DNA of 64,000 bases from positions 10,241,864-10,305,863 of the forward strand of contig JACGWO010000008.1 of NCBI GenBank assembly GCA_034509735.1, given 5' to 3'. Shown here in pieces: positions 23,707 to 34,717 of this stretch. Both the position numbers and the translations under genes were made by a program. This stretch comes from Sesamum alatum. Its lineage: Eukaryota > Streptophyta > Magnoliopsida > Lamiales > Pedaliaceae. Under the pieces are notes generated by a model, which was given only the letters and a program-made list of their open reading frames with translations, was not told where the DNA came from and made no database searches. The number at the start of each line of letters is the position of its first letter. Position 1 is the first letter of the stretch.

Positions 23707-23791
23707 CAGAGCATGAAAGCTCTGTTCCTCAACAAGTGATGTCGGAGATTGCTGAGGTTGATGAATCTCGACAGTTTTTCTTGTCCTAGAT
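23707..23791 (+). other. Orphan exon-like fragment
   Basis: A good acceptor-like pyrimidine/CAG context ending at 23709 is followed by a short open stretch reading HESSVPQQVMSEIAEVDES and ending with a TAG stop near 23790. The composition is more protein-like than its surroundings, but no upstream exon is seen. It could be the last exon of a lost gene, a captured fragment, or chance. Confidence 0.25.
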
Positions 23792-23940
23792 TATTACCTT
23801 TGAACCTCTGTCTTTGCAGACATGATTTACGGCTAGCGATAAATTAATCAGTTCTATAGCAAGTGTAATTCTTCGGACAAAAAGGTTCCATTAAAGAAGT
23901 GAAATTTACAGAACGGTCAAGTTTTGAAAGATCGAAACGC

Positions 23941-23964
23941 CGGCTAACTAGTTCTAGTTAGCCG
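23941..23964. repeat. 24-base near-perfect inverted repeat
   Basis: CGGCTAACTAG and its complement are separated by TT, giving 11-bp perfect arms. It lies about 155 bases beyond the stop of the second pectate lyase, so it may fold in that gene's 3' UTR. Confidence 0.6.
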
Positions 23965-24118
23965 CAGCCGCTGCTAACAACTAATTCTAGCTAAAAATGA
24001 AGAACCCCTACTGATATATTCTAACAATTGACCTTTTTCCTGCACAATTTTCCAAAGAAGTGCAGGTGGTCTTCATGTGTGACAACTGATGACAAGCAAA
24101 GGTATTTACACAGACATA

Positions 24119-25526
24119 TCAACATGCTTTTCTTGCAGTACAGCTCAAAGGGCCGGCGTCGGCTGTCAGAGCAGGCACCATCGACCCATCGGCAACGCTA
24201 AACGACTGAGTTTTAGTGTAACCCGGCGCACAGCTTCCATATCCAGACGGAACGAAATAAGCCCCGTTGAAGAATTTGTCCCTCGACGACCTCCATTTCC
24301 AGTTCTTCCAACCACCACTTCTAACCTCTCTCTTTGTAACCTGTACAATATGTTGCACAATTAGCTTATGATGATTATGTCTTTGTGAAACCTTGTTATT
24401 GCAACATAGTTAAGGACAACATTTGACTCACTTGCTTTATATCAGGACTATTAGGCGCCATGAAGTAGTTTCCTTCACTGAAGATGGTCGGATCAGCACT
24501 TCCACCAATGGCATACATCTCCCACTGGTCGTATCTGTTGTTAGCCACATGTGCATAACCTAGCCTCACCCTGCTCATGACAATTAATTAACTATTCTTA
24601 GAGTTTTAATTAACATTTACTGCAAAGACATGAAATTAAGGTACACATACCTCGGCATTCTTTGCACTAAACCAGGGCCAAAATGGTTAAAGACAACTGT
24701 GACTTTGATGTTCTTGTCCTCTAGATTGTTGTCGTCGTGTCCGAATAACATAACCTATCAAAACATGTTCAAGCAGGTAAATCAAACACAATAATTAACA
24801 CAAATTATGTGTTAACAATAGCTAGCTACTTACCTTATCATGTTGGGAGAAGTAATTGTTAGAAATGGTGATGGCAGTCGAAGCATGGATCACATCGATG
24901 AGCCCATCGGTGCAACGTGCAAGGTAACAATGATCGATCCATATATCCGTAGAAGCAAATATATCAATGGCATCACCATCGGAGCCCCCACGACGGCCCA
25001 TGTGAGCCGGGCTGTCCCGGACAATGCCCTGATTTCCGGGCTTACAATCATGGATGCTAATACCATGTATTATTACATGGCTAACATGTTGTATAGTTAT
25101 GCACGGTCCGTAAGCAATCTCGACTTTGGCCCCTCTACCATCAATGGTCTTGTAACTATTCATCATCAGCTCATTCTTCAGTCTAATAACCATACTTCTA
25201 GCAAAAATGATCCACAGCGGTTTTTCTTGGATCACACCGTATCGGAGGGTACCCGGTTTGGGACTTTCCGGGTCGTCCGACGGATCCGTCACCACGTAAG
25301 TTGCACCATACTTCCCTCCGACAGCATTCTTCCCGAACCCGACGGCACAATCGGCCAGAGCACGGCGGTCGGAAGCCCACTTGGAGTTGGCCCTCCAACA
25401 GAAGTCTATTGGGTTCATGATTTTCTTGGCCGGAGCGTTGTAGGAACCGACAACTAATGTTGTTGAAGTGAAAGCTAGAATGAGACCAAGTGTAAGAGGG
25501 AGAGATGGTGATGAGGAGGAGGCCAT
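24119..25526 (-). CDS. Pectate lyase (PL1 family), four exons, 385 aa
   Basis: Paralogue of the gene at 1952-4427 with the same predicted wall-degrading role. Exons on the minus strand are 25526-24834, 24754-24651, 24570-24432 and 24340-24119. Exons 2-4 (104, 139 and 222 bases) have exactly the lengths found in the paralogue and the same phases. A signal peptide ([18 protein letters not shown]) follows the start; the ATG at 25526 is favoured over one 10 codons upstream because it immediately precedes the signal segment. Family marks: [46 protein letters not shown], and a C-terminal [11 protein letters not shown]. Introns are only about 80-90 bases. It looks intact. Both genes lie in the same orientation about 20 kb apart, which fits tandem duplication later separated by transposons. 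Confidence 0.93.
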
Positions 25527-25578
25527 GGCTAGTACAGTGAAGTATTGAGGTTGCAAGAATTGGATGAAGGGATGTTGC

Positions 25579-25587
25579 TATTTATAT
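25579..25587 (-). promoter_or_regulatory. TATA box of the second pectate lyase
   Basis: On the minus strand this reads TATAAATAG, about 55 bases before the ATG at 25526. That implies a 5' UTR of only about 25 bases. Confidence 0.6.
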
Positions 25588-25599
25588 GCATATTTAGGT

Positions 25600-26853
25600 G
25601 ATCATGCTGATTAATGTAGGTGGCTTCCACGTTTACATAGGAATGTTTCTTTGGTTTTGGCTAAGATTTTGTGCAAGATGATAGACGTGATCGCACGAGG
25701 CGACGAGGGTTCTTGACTTTCGCAACATCTAATCCTCAAGTCTAGAAAGAATCTAAACTCAATATTTTGCTAGTGTGAATATTAATTAGGCTTTAATGCA
25801 ATTAGAAGCTAAATTGCTATTTTATTTTTCATAGAAAGCTAATTTACACATTTGCAATATCACAGGGGGTTGCTTGTATTTTCCCTATATAATTATGATT
25901 TGATTAGGACTGAAAAATAAACTATTCATACTCGATTGAAATGATAAAAGATCATCTGAACTTAATTTGTTAAACTTGACAAACCAAACTGGAGCAAAAC
26001 GTTTTGTTTCGTAAACTTTTGAGTTCAGCTCGAACTCGATTCGATTAGTGTAAATATAATAAAATATACTTAAAACATATCAAGTTACTTAAGCTCGACT
26101 CGGGTTTGATCTAATTAAAGCTTATTTGAACTCGATTAGATAACATCAAACATAATTTTTGAAGATCGATAATGATTCAAACAAGTTTGAACAATTATGT
26201 ATTCGGCTCGACTCGAATCATTTACAATTCTAAGTGGATTTGCCGGATGTTATTCATCTATAGAAGGTACAAAATTATAAAGAAGTGTAATGAAATTAAT
26301 TAATCAAGTATGTTTATTGATAGTAAATTTATATTATTTTGTGTACAATAGTGATTAATATAAAGTTGAGTTAAAACCAAAGGAATTCATTTTGCGTGAC
26401 ATATTTTTGAGGCAGACAAAGATTATGAGACACTGAAATTTGGGGGGTGATTGCGAGGCAGTAGGACTCATGCAGGGCTGATGTCACGGACCGTAAGTTA
26501 CTGTAAATTAGTTAGCGTGGCACACTGTATTTGTACACATAATTTTAGTATGATAAAGTATAATTACATAAATTTGCTTTTTCAGTCAAAATAAGTTAAT
26601 ATTTTTTTCTCAAACTCGAACTGATAAAATTACCGTATCAAATTAAAAATACCCACCAGAAACGTCAACATCTTTTACACAAATTATTCTATTTTTTGAT
26701 AAATTACAAAAATACTCCCCAACACGTTAACATCATTATACAAACTACTCATATTTTTTTGTTGTCAGCGGTGATTTTTGTTATTACACAAAAGATATGG
26801 ATATTTTGTATAAGTAGATCATAGATCAAGGGGTATAAAAATTATTATCTCTA
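25600..26853. other. Intergenic with a diverged dispersed repeat
   Basis: No gene. About 25900-26240 is rich in repeated CTCGAACTCGATT-like words in both orientations, and similar wording recurs at about 49830-50130 on the far side of the retrotransposon block. About 26650-26850 resembles half of the miniature element upstream of the 50.5-kb gene. Confidence 0.45.
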
Positions 26854-28190
26854 TGAGGGAATTGCATGTTTGGTACCACATTATAGCGTCTTGCAAATTT
26901 GGTACTATAGTTTTTCAGTTGACCAAATTTGGTACCATATAAAGGCGTTCAGTTGCATTGTACATACAGTTGTTAACTTTTTAATGGAAAGGTCACGTGA
27001 GGAAGACGAGGTTGTTAAAAAACTGCGAGAAAATTCAGATTTTGTGCCACGCTATAGGGCTCTTTGCATAGTTGGTACTGCACTTTTCTAGTTTACCAAA
27101 AATAATACCATATAAACGGGGTTGCACATGCTAGAGTTAGGGTTAGGTTATGGGGTTCATTTTTGTTTTGTCTGCAATAACTCTTTCACCCCTTAACTTA
27201 ATTCTAACTCCAACACATTAGCTTGTCATCAGGCGGCCAATACCCAGACCCATATTCAAACCTATTATAATAGTTATCACCCAAACTTTGACCCAATATT
27301 TTTCATTTGACCCAGACCTAGACTGGACCTTACCCATTGAAATAAAATTGTTAGGTAAAATCTAGACCCTAAAATACATGTGGGTATGAGTATCAGTACG
27401 AGTGAAAATTATAATCTATTATTAAATCAATCAACTAGATTTATTTGATATCTAAAAATTCTTCAATTTGGTGCTTATTTTATTAATATAGTTTTACGTA
27501 TTGATGTTTTGAAAACAAAAAAGTCCGGAGTTTCTATTTTTATTTCTTAGTGATAACTCCAAATTAGGCTTATAATATATTAATTTGAACATAGTGTAAT
27601 AGTTTAGAAAATAAAAAAAATCATCAGAAATAAATTCGTTAAACTAGACTAATATATGAATAAATAATATTTATTTAAATTTAAATCGTAAAAAATCATC
27701 AAATAAAAGTTGAACATAAATTCAAATAGATAAAAAAATTCATACCAAAGTAAAAATATGTTTTTTATGCTTAAATTTTTTCTTATTTGTTCTTAAATTT
27801 TTATTTCTACTCGAATCTAATCCCTATTGTAATAATTGATTAATAACAGTCTATCATTTGAACAATGTTAGGACATCTGGTTCGATTAAAAGATTAACAA
27901 AGACATCTACTATGCAAATGACGCCGTTTAATATTATATCATTTTTTGTTAACTAGAAAAGTATGGTACTAATTATGCAAAGAGTTGTACAGTATGGTAC
28001 CAAAAATACAATTCTCTCACGTTTTCTAACGGCACGTGCTCCTCATGTGACTTTCCCGTTAAGAAGTTAACGGCGATATGTACTGTGTAATTAAATTCCT
28101 TTATGTGACACCAAACTTGATCAACTAAAAAAAATAGTACTGAACTTGCAAGACCCCATATACTATGGTAACAAAAAATGCAATTCCCTC
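26854..28190. mobile_element. Non-autonomous Mutator-type element with about 250-bp terminal inverted repeats
   Basis: The arms about 26854-27110 and 27955-28190 are inverted copies, both with GAGGGAATTGCAT-type ends, ATTTGGTACCATA-type blocks and the CACGTGAGGA / TCCTCATGTG pair. A perfect 9-bp duplication TTATCTCTA flanks it (26845-26853 and 28191-28199). The 840-bp centre has no coding sequence. Confidence 0.85.
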
Positions 28191-28199
28191 TTATCTCTA

Positions 28200-28825
28200 C
28201 AGATGATAATGAATTAAAAATTTGAAGCACGAAGAGCTCGTGTTAATTAAGTCACCATATTCCCATACAGCAAAGTTAAGGAATTACATAATAAATATTA
28301 ATCAATAACATGAAGAAATTGAGATTAATCATATATACACCAAAAAACATCTCACGTACAATTCAACATTATTAAAATATTTGGCTTTTGTTTTATTTTT
28401 CTTACAGTAAATAATAGATTTTCTTTTCGCTCGTTTCCACTAACTGAATTATATGAATGATATAGTGATCATTCTGATTTAGATGAGGAAAATTAAGTAA
28501 AAATTTAGAAAGTTCAGTGTAAATCTCTATTACTTAATTTTTCCCATTCTACTATATATATACTTTTTCTTTCAATTTCTTGAGGATGGTTGAGATATTG
28601 GGATTAGTAATTTGGGTAGGATCATCCTTCCAAAATTTACTTCAATTAAATATGACGACATACTCTAAAGTTAGGGGTGTAAACAAGTCAAATTCAGACG
28701 AAAGTATTTTTTTTTTTTTAAATTTGCTTGAATTACTATTAAAATTGAAAAATGATATTTGAATTTGATTTGACACCCCCACCTCGGAGGGCATTATGGT
28801 GCCTCTGTTTTTTTGAATTGGCCCT
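28200..28825. other. Intergenic left of the nested retrotransposon block
   Basis: No gene. A small fold-back lies at about 28672-28781 (AGGGGTGTAAACAAGTC against the inverse ending TTGACACCCCC). The last few dozen bases may be the 5' part of the LINE that the Athila-like element split, but no coding match was recognised. Confidence 0.4.
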
Positions 28826-30063
28826 TGATCGGTTGTCGAAGCCGTCAAATATAAAAACTAACTCTAAACTGTAGTAGTCGTGGAACCAGGTCGAATCCCA
28901 AGGGAACTATCGATTAATTTCTTGATTAACCAAAAGGGGGTATGAATTGAGTACTAATTATGAATGAACTAAATTAACAAAAGCAAGAGCAAAATAACTA
29001 AGATGAGATCATAGATGAAAAAGTCCAATTCAAGGGGGTTCGTCTCACCAATCGTTATGTTCATCATAGATCACTAAGGGTTAATTCCATAACCAAACAT
29101 TCAACTCTGGAATTCATTAGGATAGCCGTAACAAATTCCCGTTTTTCTATCGTAGTGGATTTGACTCAAGCATCTAAATCCAAACTTATTATATCAAGAC
29201 TGGGCACGATAGCGTTCCATATCACATCAATAATAGCATTTGCATCAATGAAAACAGTTGAATCTAGATCAAATAACTGAGATAGCTGCAATTATCTAAT
29301 CTAGTTTTCTCGTCCCCACAAATAAATCATGCAAAGCACATAATAAATTTGCTCGCTACTCATACCACTCATTCATGACAATTATGGATCACTGAATCAT
29401 GGATAGCAATAGAATAATTAATATCGAATCGAATTGTCAGAATCTATCAATAAATCATTCCGTTCACAGTGAATCAAGACGAGAAATACTTGGCGAAATC
29501 AGATAAATTCAAGACCTCAAAACATAACAATAGGGTTTAACGTTTCCCTTGAATCGAATAGAAAATTAGCTACTAAACAAAAGCATGAATGAGGAAGAGA
29601 GAAAAACGATGATGAGAAGATGATTTTTCTCTGTGATCTAGTCTCATTTTTATAGTTGAGAGTCCTGTTCCTATGCAACTTAAGAGTCTTCTTTTCGTGC
29701 CAACTCTAGAGTCCTCTTTTGTGCCAACTTTCAAATCCGCGCGAATCTGGATGTCGGATAAGGCGTGATCACGCCTTAGAGGTTGTTCAAGTCTGCTGGC
29801 TCAAAACTCTTCTTTTCTTCCCGTGTAGACTCGGGTGTCGGACAGGGCGTGATCACGCCCTAATGGTTGTTCAAGTCTGCACATTGCTGTTTTGTTCTTG
29901 ATCACTTTTCTGTCTTTATTTGGGCTTTTTAACTCCTTTTCTTCACAACGAGTGAATCTCGATCTTTTATTCAAAACTGCATAACTCGATAAGAAATGTG
30001 AAGAAAACCTTTAAAAATCATTTGAGTTAAGCATGCATATGAGAGATGAAATGCACCCTATCA
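28826..30063 (-). repeat. 3' LTR of the Athila-like element (1238 bp)
   Basis: Nearly identical to 34718-35974, with scattered substitutions and a few small indels. On the minus strand a TATA-like CTATAAAAATGAGAC lies at about 29643-29655. Two palindromes, at 29759-29778 and 29844-29861, lie roughly 100-200 bases upstream of it. Confidence 0.9.
29759..29861. promoter_or_regulatory. Pair of perfect palindromes in the LTR (left copy)
   Basis: TAAGGCGTGATCACGCCTTA (29759-29778) is a perfect 20-bp palindrome and AGGGCGTGATCACGCCCT (29844-29861) a perfect 18-bp one. Each is followed, after a short spacer, by GTTGTTCAAGTCTGC. Their position upstream of the LTR TATA box on the coding strand suggests protein-binding sites; that function is inferred. 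Confidence 0.6.
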
Positions 30064-30082
30064 AATTCCCCCACACCAAAAC
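30064..30082 (-). other. Polypurine tract of the Athila-like element
   Basis: On the minus strand GGTGTGGGGGAATT directly precedes the 3' LTR. It would prime plus-strand DNA synthesis and fixes the element's orientation. Confidence 0.75.
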
Positions 30083-30564
30083 CATGCTTGTCCTCAAGCA
30101 TCTCTTGATTAAGAAAAAAGCATGGATTATCCAAGTAGCCATACCCAAATTTTCCTTTATGTTAGTAAAGTGTATCCCTTAATCAATATGTCTTCACAGT
30201 TTAAGAAGAGATAGCAATATTGAGAATAAACACTAGTGGCATTCATACAACAAGCACGTATCCCATTGACCTTATCAAACGTGAACGAAACAAGTCTCAA
30301 CACTCCTCACTAGGATGTCTCTAAAATCACTCAAGAAGTGTTTAAGGAAGTTTTGTCACACTCAAATCAGGACATTTGAGTGCCATTGGCATAGGCTTGC
30401 TTGTGAATCAAATCTCCACCACTGCAAAATGCTTATCAGTGCATAAATCAAAGGGTCTTAACATGGTTGTAATGGGGCTAGGGTCAAGGTGTGTCAAGAG
30501 AGGTCAAATTGTGGCTCATGAATTCAAAAGGATGATGTCAACTTAGTTGCTTGTATTGCTCAGC

Positions 30565-30942
30565 TCATTGCTTTTTTTTTCTTCCACATCCAAGTGTTTG
30601 AAGTATGCACACTTCCGAACATGATTTTTTTGTTTTCAGTTTCACTTTCCTCTTTGATCCTTTTCCTCTTTTTCTTTCTTTTTTTTTCTCATTCATCATT
30701 TTCTTCTTCTTCTCTTTGTTTTTTCTTCTTTTTTTTCGTTCCTCCCCTTTGCATTTCTTTTTCTTGGGTGTTTTTTTTCTTTTTTTTCTTTCTCTTCTTT
30801 TTTTTTTCGTTCCTCCCCTTTGCATTTTTTTTCTTGGGTCTAGCAATATGTCTCTCATATGCCCCTTGAACCACTTCTCTAGCTTTTTTTCGCATCGACT
30901 TACAAGCAACCATATTAACATCATCCCCTTGAAAGGGTTCAA
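30565..30942 (-). other. Low-complexity Lys/Arg-coding tract
   Basis: A C/T-rich run on the plus strand reads as poly-Lys/Arg/Glu on the minus strand and contains two direct copies of a CGTTCCTCCCCTTTGCAT block (near 30740 and 30810). It is open for 125 codons but looks like repeat expansion in the 3' part of the retrotransposon. It is not a defined protein. Confidence 0.5.
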
Positions 30943-31499
30943 AAATATCTGCAGGTAATAACCAAGAAAGGGATAATCGGCTGAAGATGCGGTTTAACCA
31001 AGAAAATAGAGGCCAAGGCTGAAATGAGTTTTCTAAGGGTGAGTTTCCGGTAGGCTCTTTTCAAGGTTAATTGGCTATTCCTAAGTGCCCTTATCATTTT
31101 CATACACCAATATGCAAAAATGTGACCTCGAAATGTATTACACTAGCCAGTTCTAGAATGCACACACTAAGTCCGATGCCCTCAATTGAAAGAAATATAC
31201 GAGCACTATTTGAATGCAAGTGCTTTGGCTCAAAAGCTCACATAAAGGGTTTTAGTGTTGATTCTTGAACGTTGTTCATCTAATGCAATCAATGGGACAT
31301 CTTTCACACACAATATTTTTTATGCCACTAGAGTTCGTTCCGCCTACTAATCTCAACTTAAACCACAAATTCCTATTGGTGTCAGGGACAACACAAAACA
31401 ACATGCAAGGAATTTAGTTCAAGTTACAGGACAACCCACACATTTCGTTTCAAGATCAACTCATTTCAAGCACAAATTATGGTGTTCGTGCATATAATC

Positions 31500-32902
31500 A
31501 ATACCAAAACAGCAATTTCACCCAGAATTTCATCCACAAAAATTAATCCCAAACACAAATATTCAACAATACCAGCAGCATAGAATCACAAGAATTATCA
31601 GGCCCACAACCACCATACCAACTCATGCATAAACCTCCCCCACACCAAGTACATACATCGTCCCTAATGTATGCACATAAAAACCACATAGAACAAGAGA
31701 ATGAAAAAAAGAGAGAGAAATAGATAACATCCCTGAAATATGTGGCGACGGCAAAGCGGGTTAGGCAGGGGGTGGTGGGGGTATAGATACCCCCAACGCA
31801 GTCAAGGCCGCGTCGAGCTTGTGGTGCAGCCACGCATCAGAGAGCTCCAGCCGGGTTAGACGGCCTTCAATGGCGTCCGGAGATGGGGCGGCAGGCGGTG
31901 GCTATGAGCGGCGGTTTGGGCGTTCTTCAGGGTCAAGGTCGGCATAGCTCATGCCACTCGGGGCCTCGTGATGATTAAAAATGTGCATTTTGTGCAAAGT
32001 CGCCACATCCAACAGCTTCTCCTCGCAAGCGAAATGTAAATCATGATTAGACAAGTTCAAGACACCCAAATTGACCGCAAGGTGAGTAATTAACGACCCA
32101 AGGCAAACATGCTTAGACGAAGTGGCAACAGTTTGAAATTGAGAAGCAAGCCAAGCACCTAGATTCACATGCACCCTATTGATCATGCTCCAGATGAAAA
32201 ATAATTCAACCTTAGAACATGTAGCCACAGTGGCCCGACGTCCAGAAAAGTTAAAAGCAAGGAAACGTTGCATATATACCCATTCAAATTGTCATAAGTG
32301 ACGTGCCTTGGACCGACTAGGGTGATATACCCAGGAGTCATTGGACAACTCTCGCTACACAGAGATGGGGTCAAAAACACCATAATCAACCAAAGCCTCA
32401 CGGTACTCTTACGATGCTAAATATTCATCATGCACAAAACCCATAGCCAGATTGAAATTATTTATGCTCATTCTAAAATCTCTACCAAGTAATCGAAAAC
32501 GAATAACATTGGGTGCAGTGAGGGTAAAGGGGTCCGGTTTGTTGAAGACAAAAGTAGTATAGATTCACGAATCAACTCAACAAACACAGGCATACGGATA
32601 TTGGCAAACTCACGCCATTGCATATTAAAAAGCAAAGCATCAATACTACCACGGATACCCAATGCATCTAACGATGGTAAATGTAGAGATTTACCGGGGT
32701 TGAGTGGCCGAGTTTTAATAACAGAGTACCTTTTTTTGTGTTCTCTAGAGATGAAGTGGAGGTGACCTACGAGGTCCGTCTCGGCTGTGGATGGAAGACC
32801 AGCGATGGAGCGACAGCGGCAGTGCAGCAACGGCGGCGGTTTTGTTGTGGCTAATTGGTGGAAAGAAGATTTAGATTTGTCACCCCATTTAGGCATGATC
32901 AC
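31500..32902 (-). pseudogene. Athila-type third ORF, degraded
   Basis: Starts on the minus strand at about 32902 with MPKWGDKSK and continues through broken frames to about 31540. Pieces such as LGIRGSIDALLFNMQWREF and GYITLVGPRHVTYDNL resemble the plant-transposon-associated protein often found 3' of pol in Athila elements; function unknown. Frame changes near 32480, 32270 and 31900 break it. Assignment is by position and resemblance. Confidence 0.55.
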
Positions 32903-33080
32903 GCCCTAAACAACCCCTCAAGTCTGTACGTCTAGTGGAAAATCGCCGAGCTCGGCGTCTGCTTCAGACAGAAGAGACAGTGGGATAGGGTGTGATCACG
33001 CCTTATCTCGCTGTGAAGTCTGTCGGACCAATGAACACTGTGTTGCATCTGGCATCAAACGAGGCGTGACCACGCCTTAT
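32890..33080. repeat. Three further copies of the LTR palindrome inside the element
   Basis: GGCATGATCACGCC (about 32892), GGTGTGATCACGCC (about 32989) and GGCGTGACCACGCC (about 33063) are imperfect versions of the LTR palindrome. Each is followed by an AAGTCTG or AAATCTG block, as in the LTRs. They sit in the gap between the integrase remnant and the third ORF. Confidence 0.65.
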
Positions 33081-33219
33081 ATGAACGTCAAATCTGCGGA
33101 GGTGAGAAGTAAAAATCCTAAACTAAAAGTTCAAAATAAAGCATATAAAATGCCGGGTTGCCTCCCGACAAGCGCAATTGTTTAACGTCATTATGCTCGA
33201 CGGAATGCCTTTTTTTTTC

Positions 33220-33534
33220 TCAATATGTTAACTGTTGGAGTGACGCTAATGCAATACCAATGATGCTTGTGACTTCATCACCACCAAGAAATAATTTCGA
33301 TCGATGGCCATTCTTCGTGTTGAGACTTTTAATTCTTGCTACACCATGAGGAAAAACATTAACACTTTCAAAACGACCAAACCAAAAAGAACTCGACTTA
33401 CCTGGGATAAGCTTCAAGCGAGATTTGTATGATAACACCTTTGTGCCAACCTCAAATAGCTTCTTCAAAATCATATGATCATGAAATCTCCATGTTTTCT
33501 CCTTGAAATTTCTCAATTCTTCTCTTCCATCCAA
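33220..33534 (-). pseudogene. C-terminal end of integrase (pol fragment)
   Basis: A 104-codon frame containing KTWRFHDHMI, SRLKLIPGKSSSFW and VFPHGVARIKSL. It matches the chromodomain-less tail of Athila/Tat integrases, where a His-Asp loop is followed by a LKLFPGK-type block. It directly follows the gag remnant, so the whole central part of pol has been lost. Confidence 0.75.
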
Positions 33535-33545
33535 CTTTCATTCAT

Positions 33546-34559
33546 TCAGCTCTGTAAACAGTCCTTTTAAAATCATGGCAGATAATGTCTCTCATATACC
33601 CAAATAGAGATCTTTTAGGTGGTTGGGAAAGTCTTTCAGCTTCAGTGGGGATGCCTTCGTGAAGGTATTCATTATCTCCATCTCACGCTCATCCTTCTTT
33701 GATTTCGTCACCCTGTATAGGGGAGGAAGATCACAAGTATTAGATGAAGAAAGTGGGATTAAATCGGACTTTACCTTTTCTTTTTGGACGTCGGTATCTT
33801 CGAGAGCCTTTTCAACTTCATTGGATTACGCCGGTGTTTGTTCAATTGGGTGGATCTCCTCCCCACTCTGAAGTGTTATAGCACGAACATTTGCACTTGG
33901 ATTTGTCTCTATTTGTGACGGTAGTTTCTCGGATGTTTGAGTTTCCAACCTACTGATCAATGTCGCTAACTTCGCGAGTTAGTTCCCCAAGTGTTGAAAG
34001 CTCGCCTCCGTCCTCTCTTGAAACTGTTGAGTAGAAATAGCAAGGGATTTGACAATATCCTCTAAACTCATACTTAAATTTGATGCTTGAGGTGGGGCTT
34101 GTGGGGGAGCTTGCCAATATCCTCCGTCCCATTGGGTGTGCCAGGGTGCCGGTGGAGGTCGGTTAAAGAATTGTGGGTGTTGCCTTGATTGCTTCCCATC
34201 ACTCCTATAACTGAAGTTTGGGTGGTTTTTCCACCACGGGTTGTAGAAATTGGAGTAATAATCATATTTCCATTGGGGTTGCCCAGGAAATCCTCCTACG
34301 GCATTCATTTCTGGCATCTTCCTTGTTGCAACGATGGGCATGCTTCGGTTGAATGTCCATGGCCTAAGCATATCCCACAACCCACTGCTCCTTGAATCTT
34401 TCCTCTAGCCATTTGGTGTACAAAAACAGTTAGTTCAGAGAGTTTTTCTGCCAAATCATTGGTGTCTACCTCGTTGACTTGTTGAACATCCCAATCTCTT
34501 CGAAATCTATATTGTCTATAATTCTTGGCCATGGGAGGAATCCACTGTCCTGTTGCCAT
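33546..34559 (-). pseudogene. gag polyprotein remnant with zinc knuckle
   Basis: The minus frames 34559-34305 and 34380-33979 carry the zinc knuckle CGICLGHGHSTEACP (C-x2-C-x4-H-x4-C) and the Asn/Trp/Pro-rich tail YNPWWKNHPNFSY typical of Athila/Tat gag. The sequence continues in other frames to about 33546 (protease-linker-like stretches). Frameshifts split it. Confidence 0.75.
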
Positions 34560-34694
34560 CTCGTTTTCAATGTCCCCAGAAATAGATTCAACACCAACAG
34601 TTAGTCTATATCAAGCACGAAGGTCCCTGCAAAACAAAAAGATTAGCAAGGGAAAAAAAAAGACACAAAACTAGACTAAGAAACTAAAAATAGT

Positions 34695-34712
34695 TCCTCA
34701 GCAACGGCGTCA
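34695..34712 (-). other. Primer-binding site of the Athila-like element
   Basis: On the minus strand TGACGCCGTTGCTGAGGA lies five bases from the 5' LTR. It resembles the tRNA-Asp-type site (TGGCGCCGTTGCCGGGGA) used by Athila/Tat elements, with three differences. The tRNA match is from memory. Confidence 0.65.
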
Positions 34713-34717
34713 AAATT

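Noticed and set aside
24840..25457. 205-codon plus-strand open frame
   Set aside because: Antisense of the second pectate lyase exon 1; no domain of its own.
30594..30958. Phe/Ser-rich plus-strand open frames
   Set aside because: Produced by a pyrimidine tract; low complexity and opposite to the retrotransposon's coding strand.
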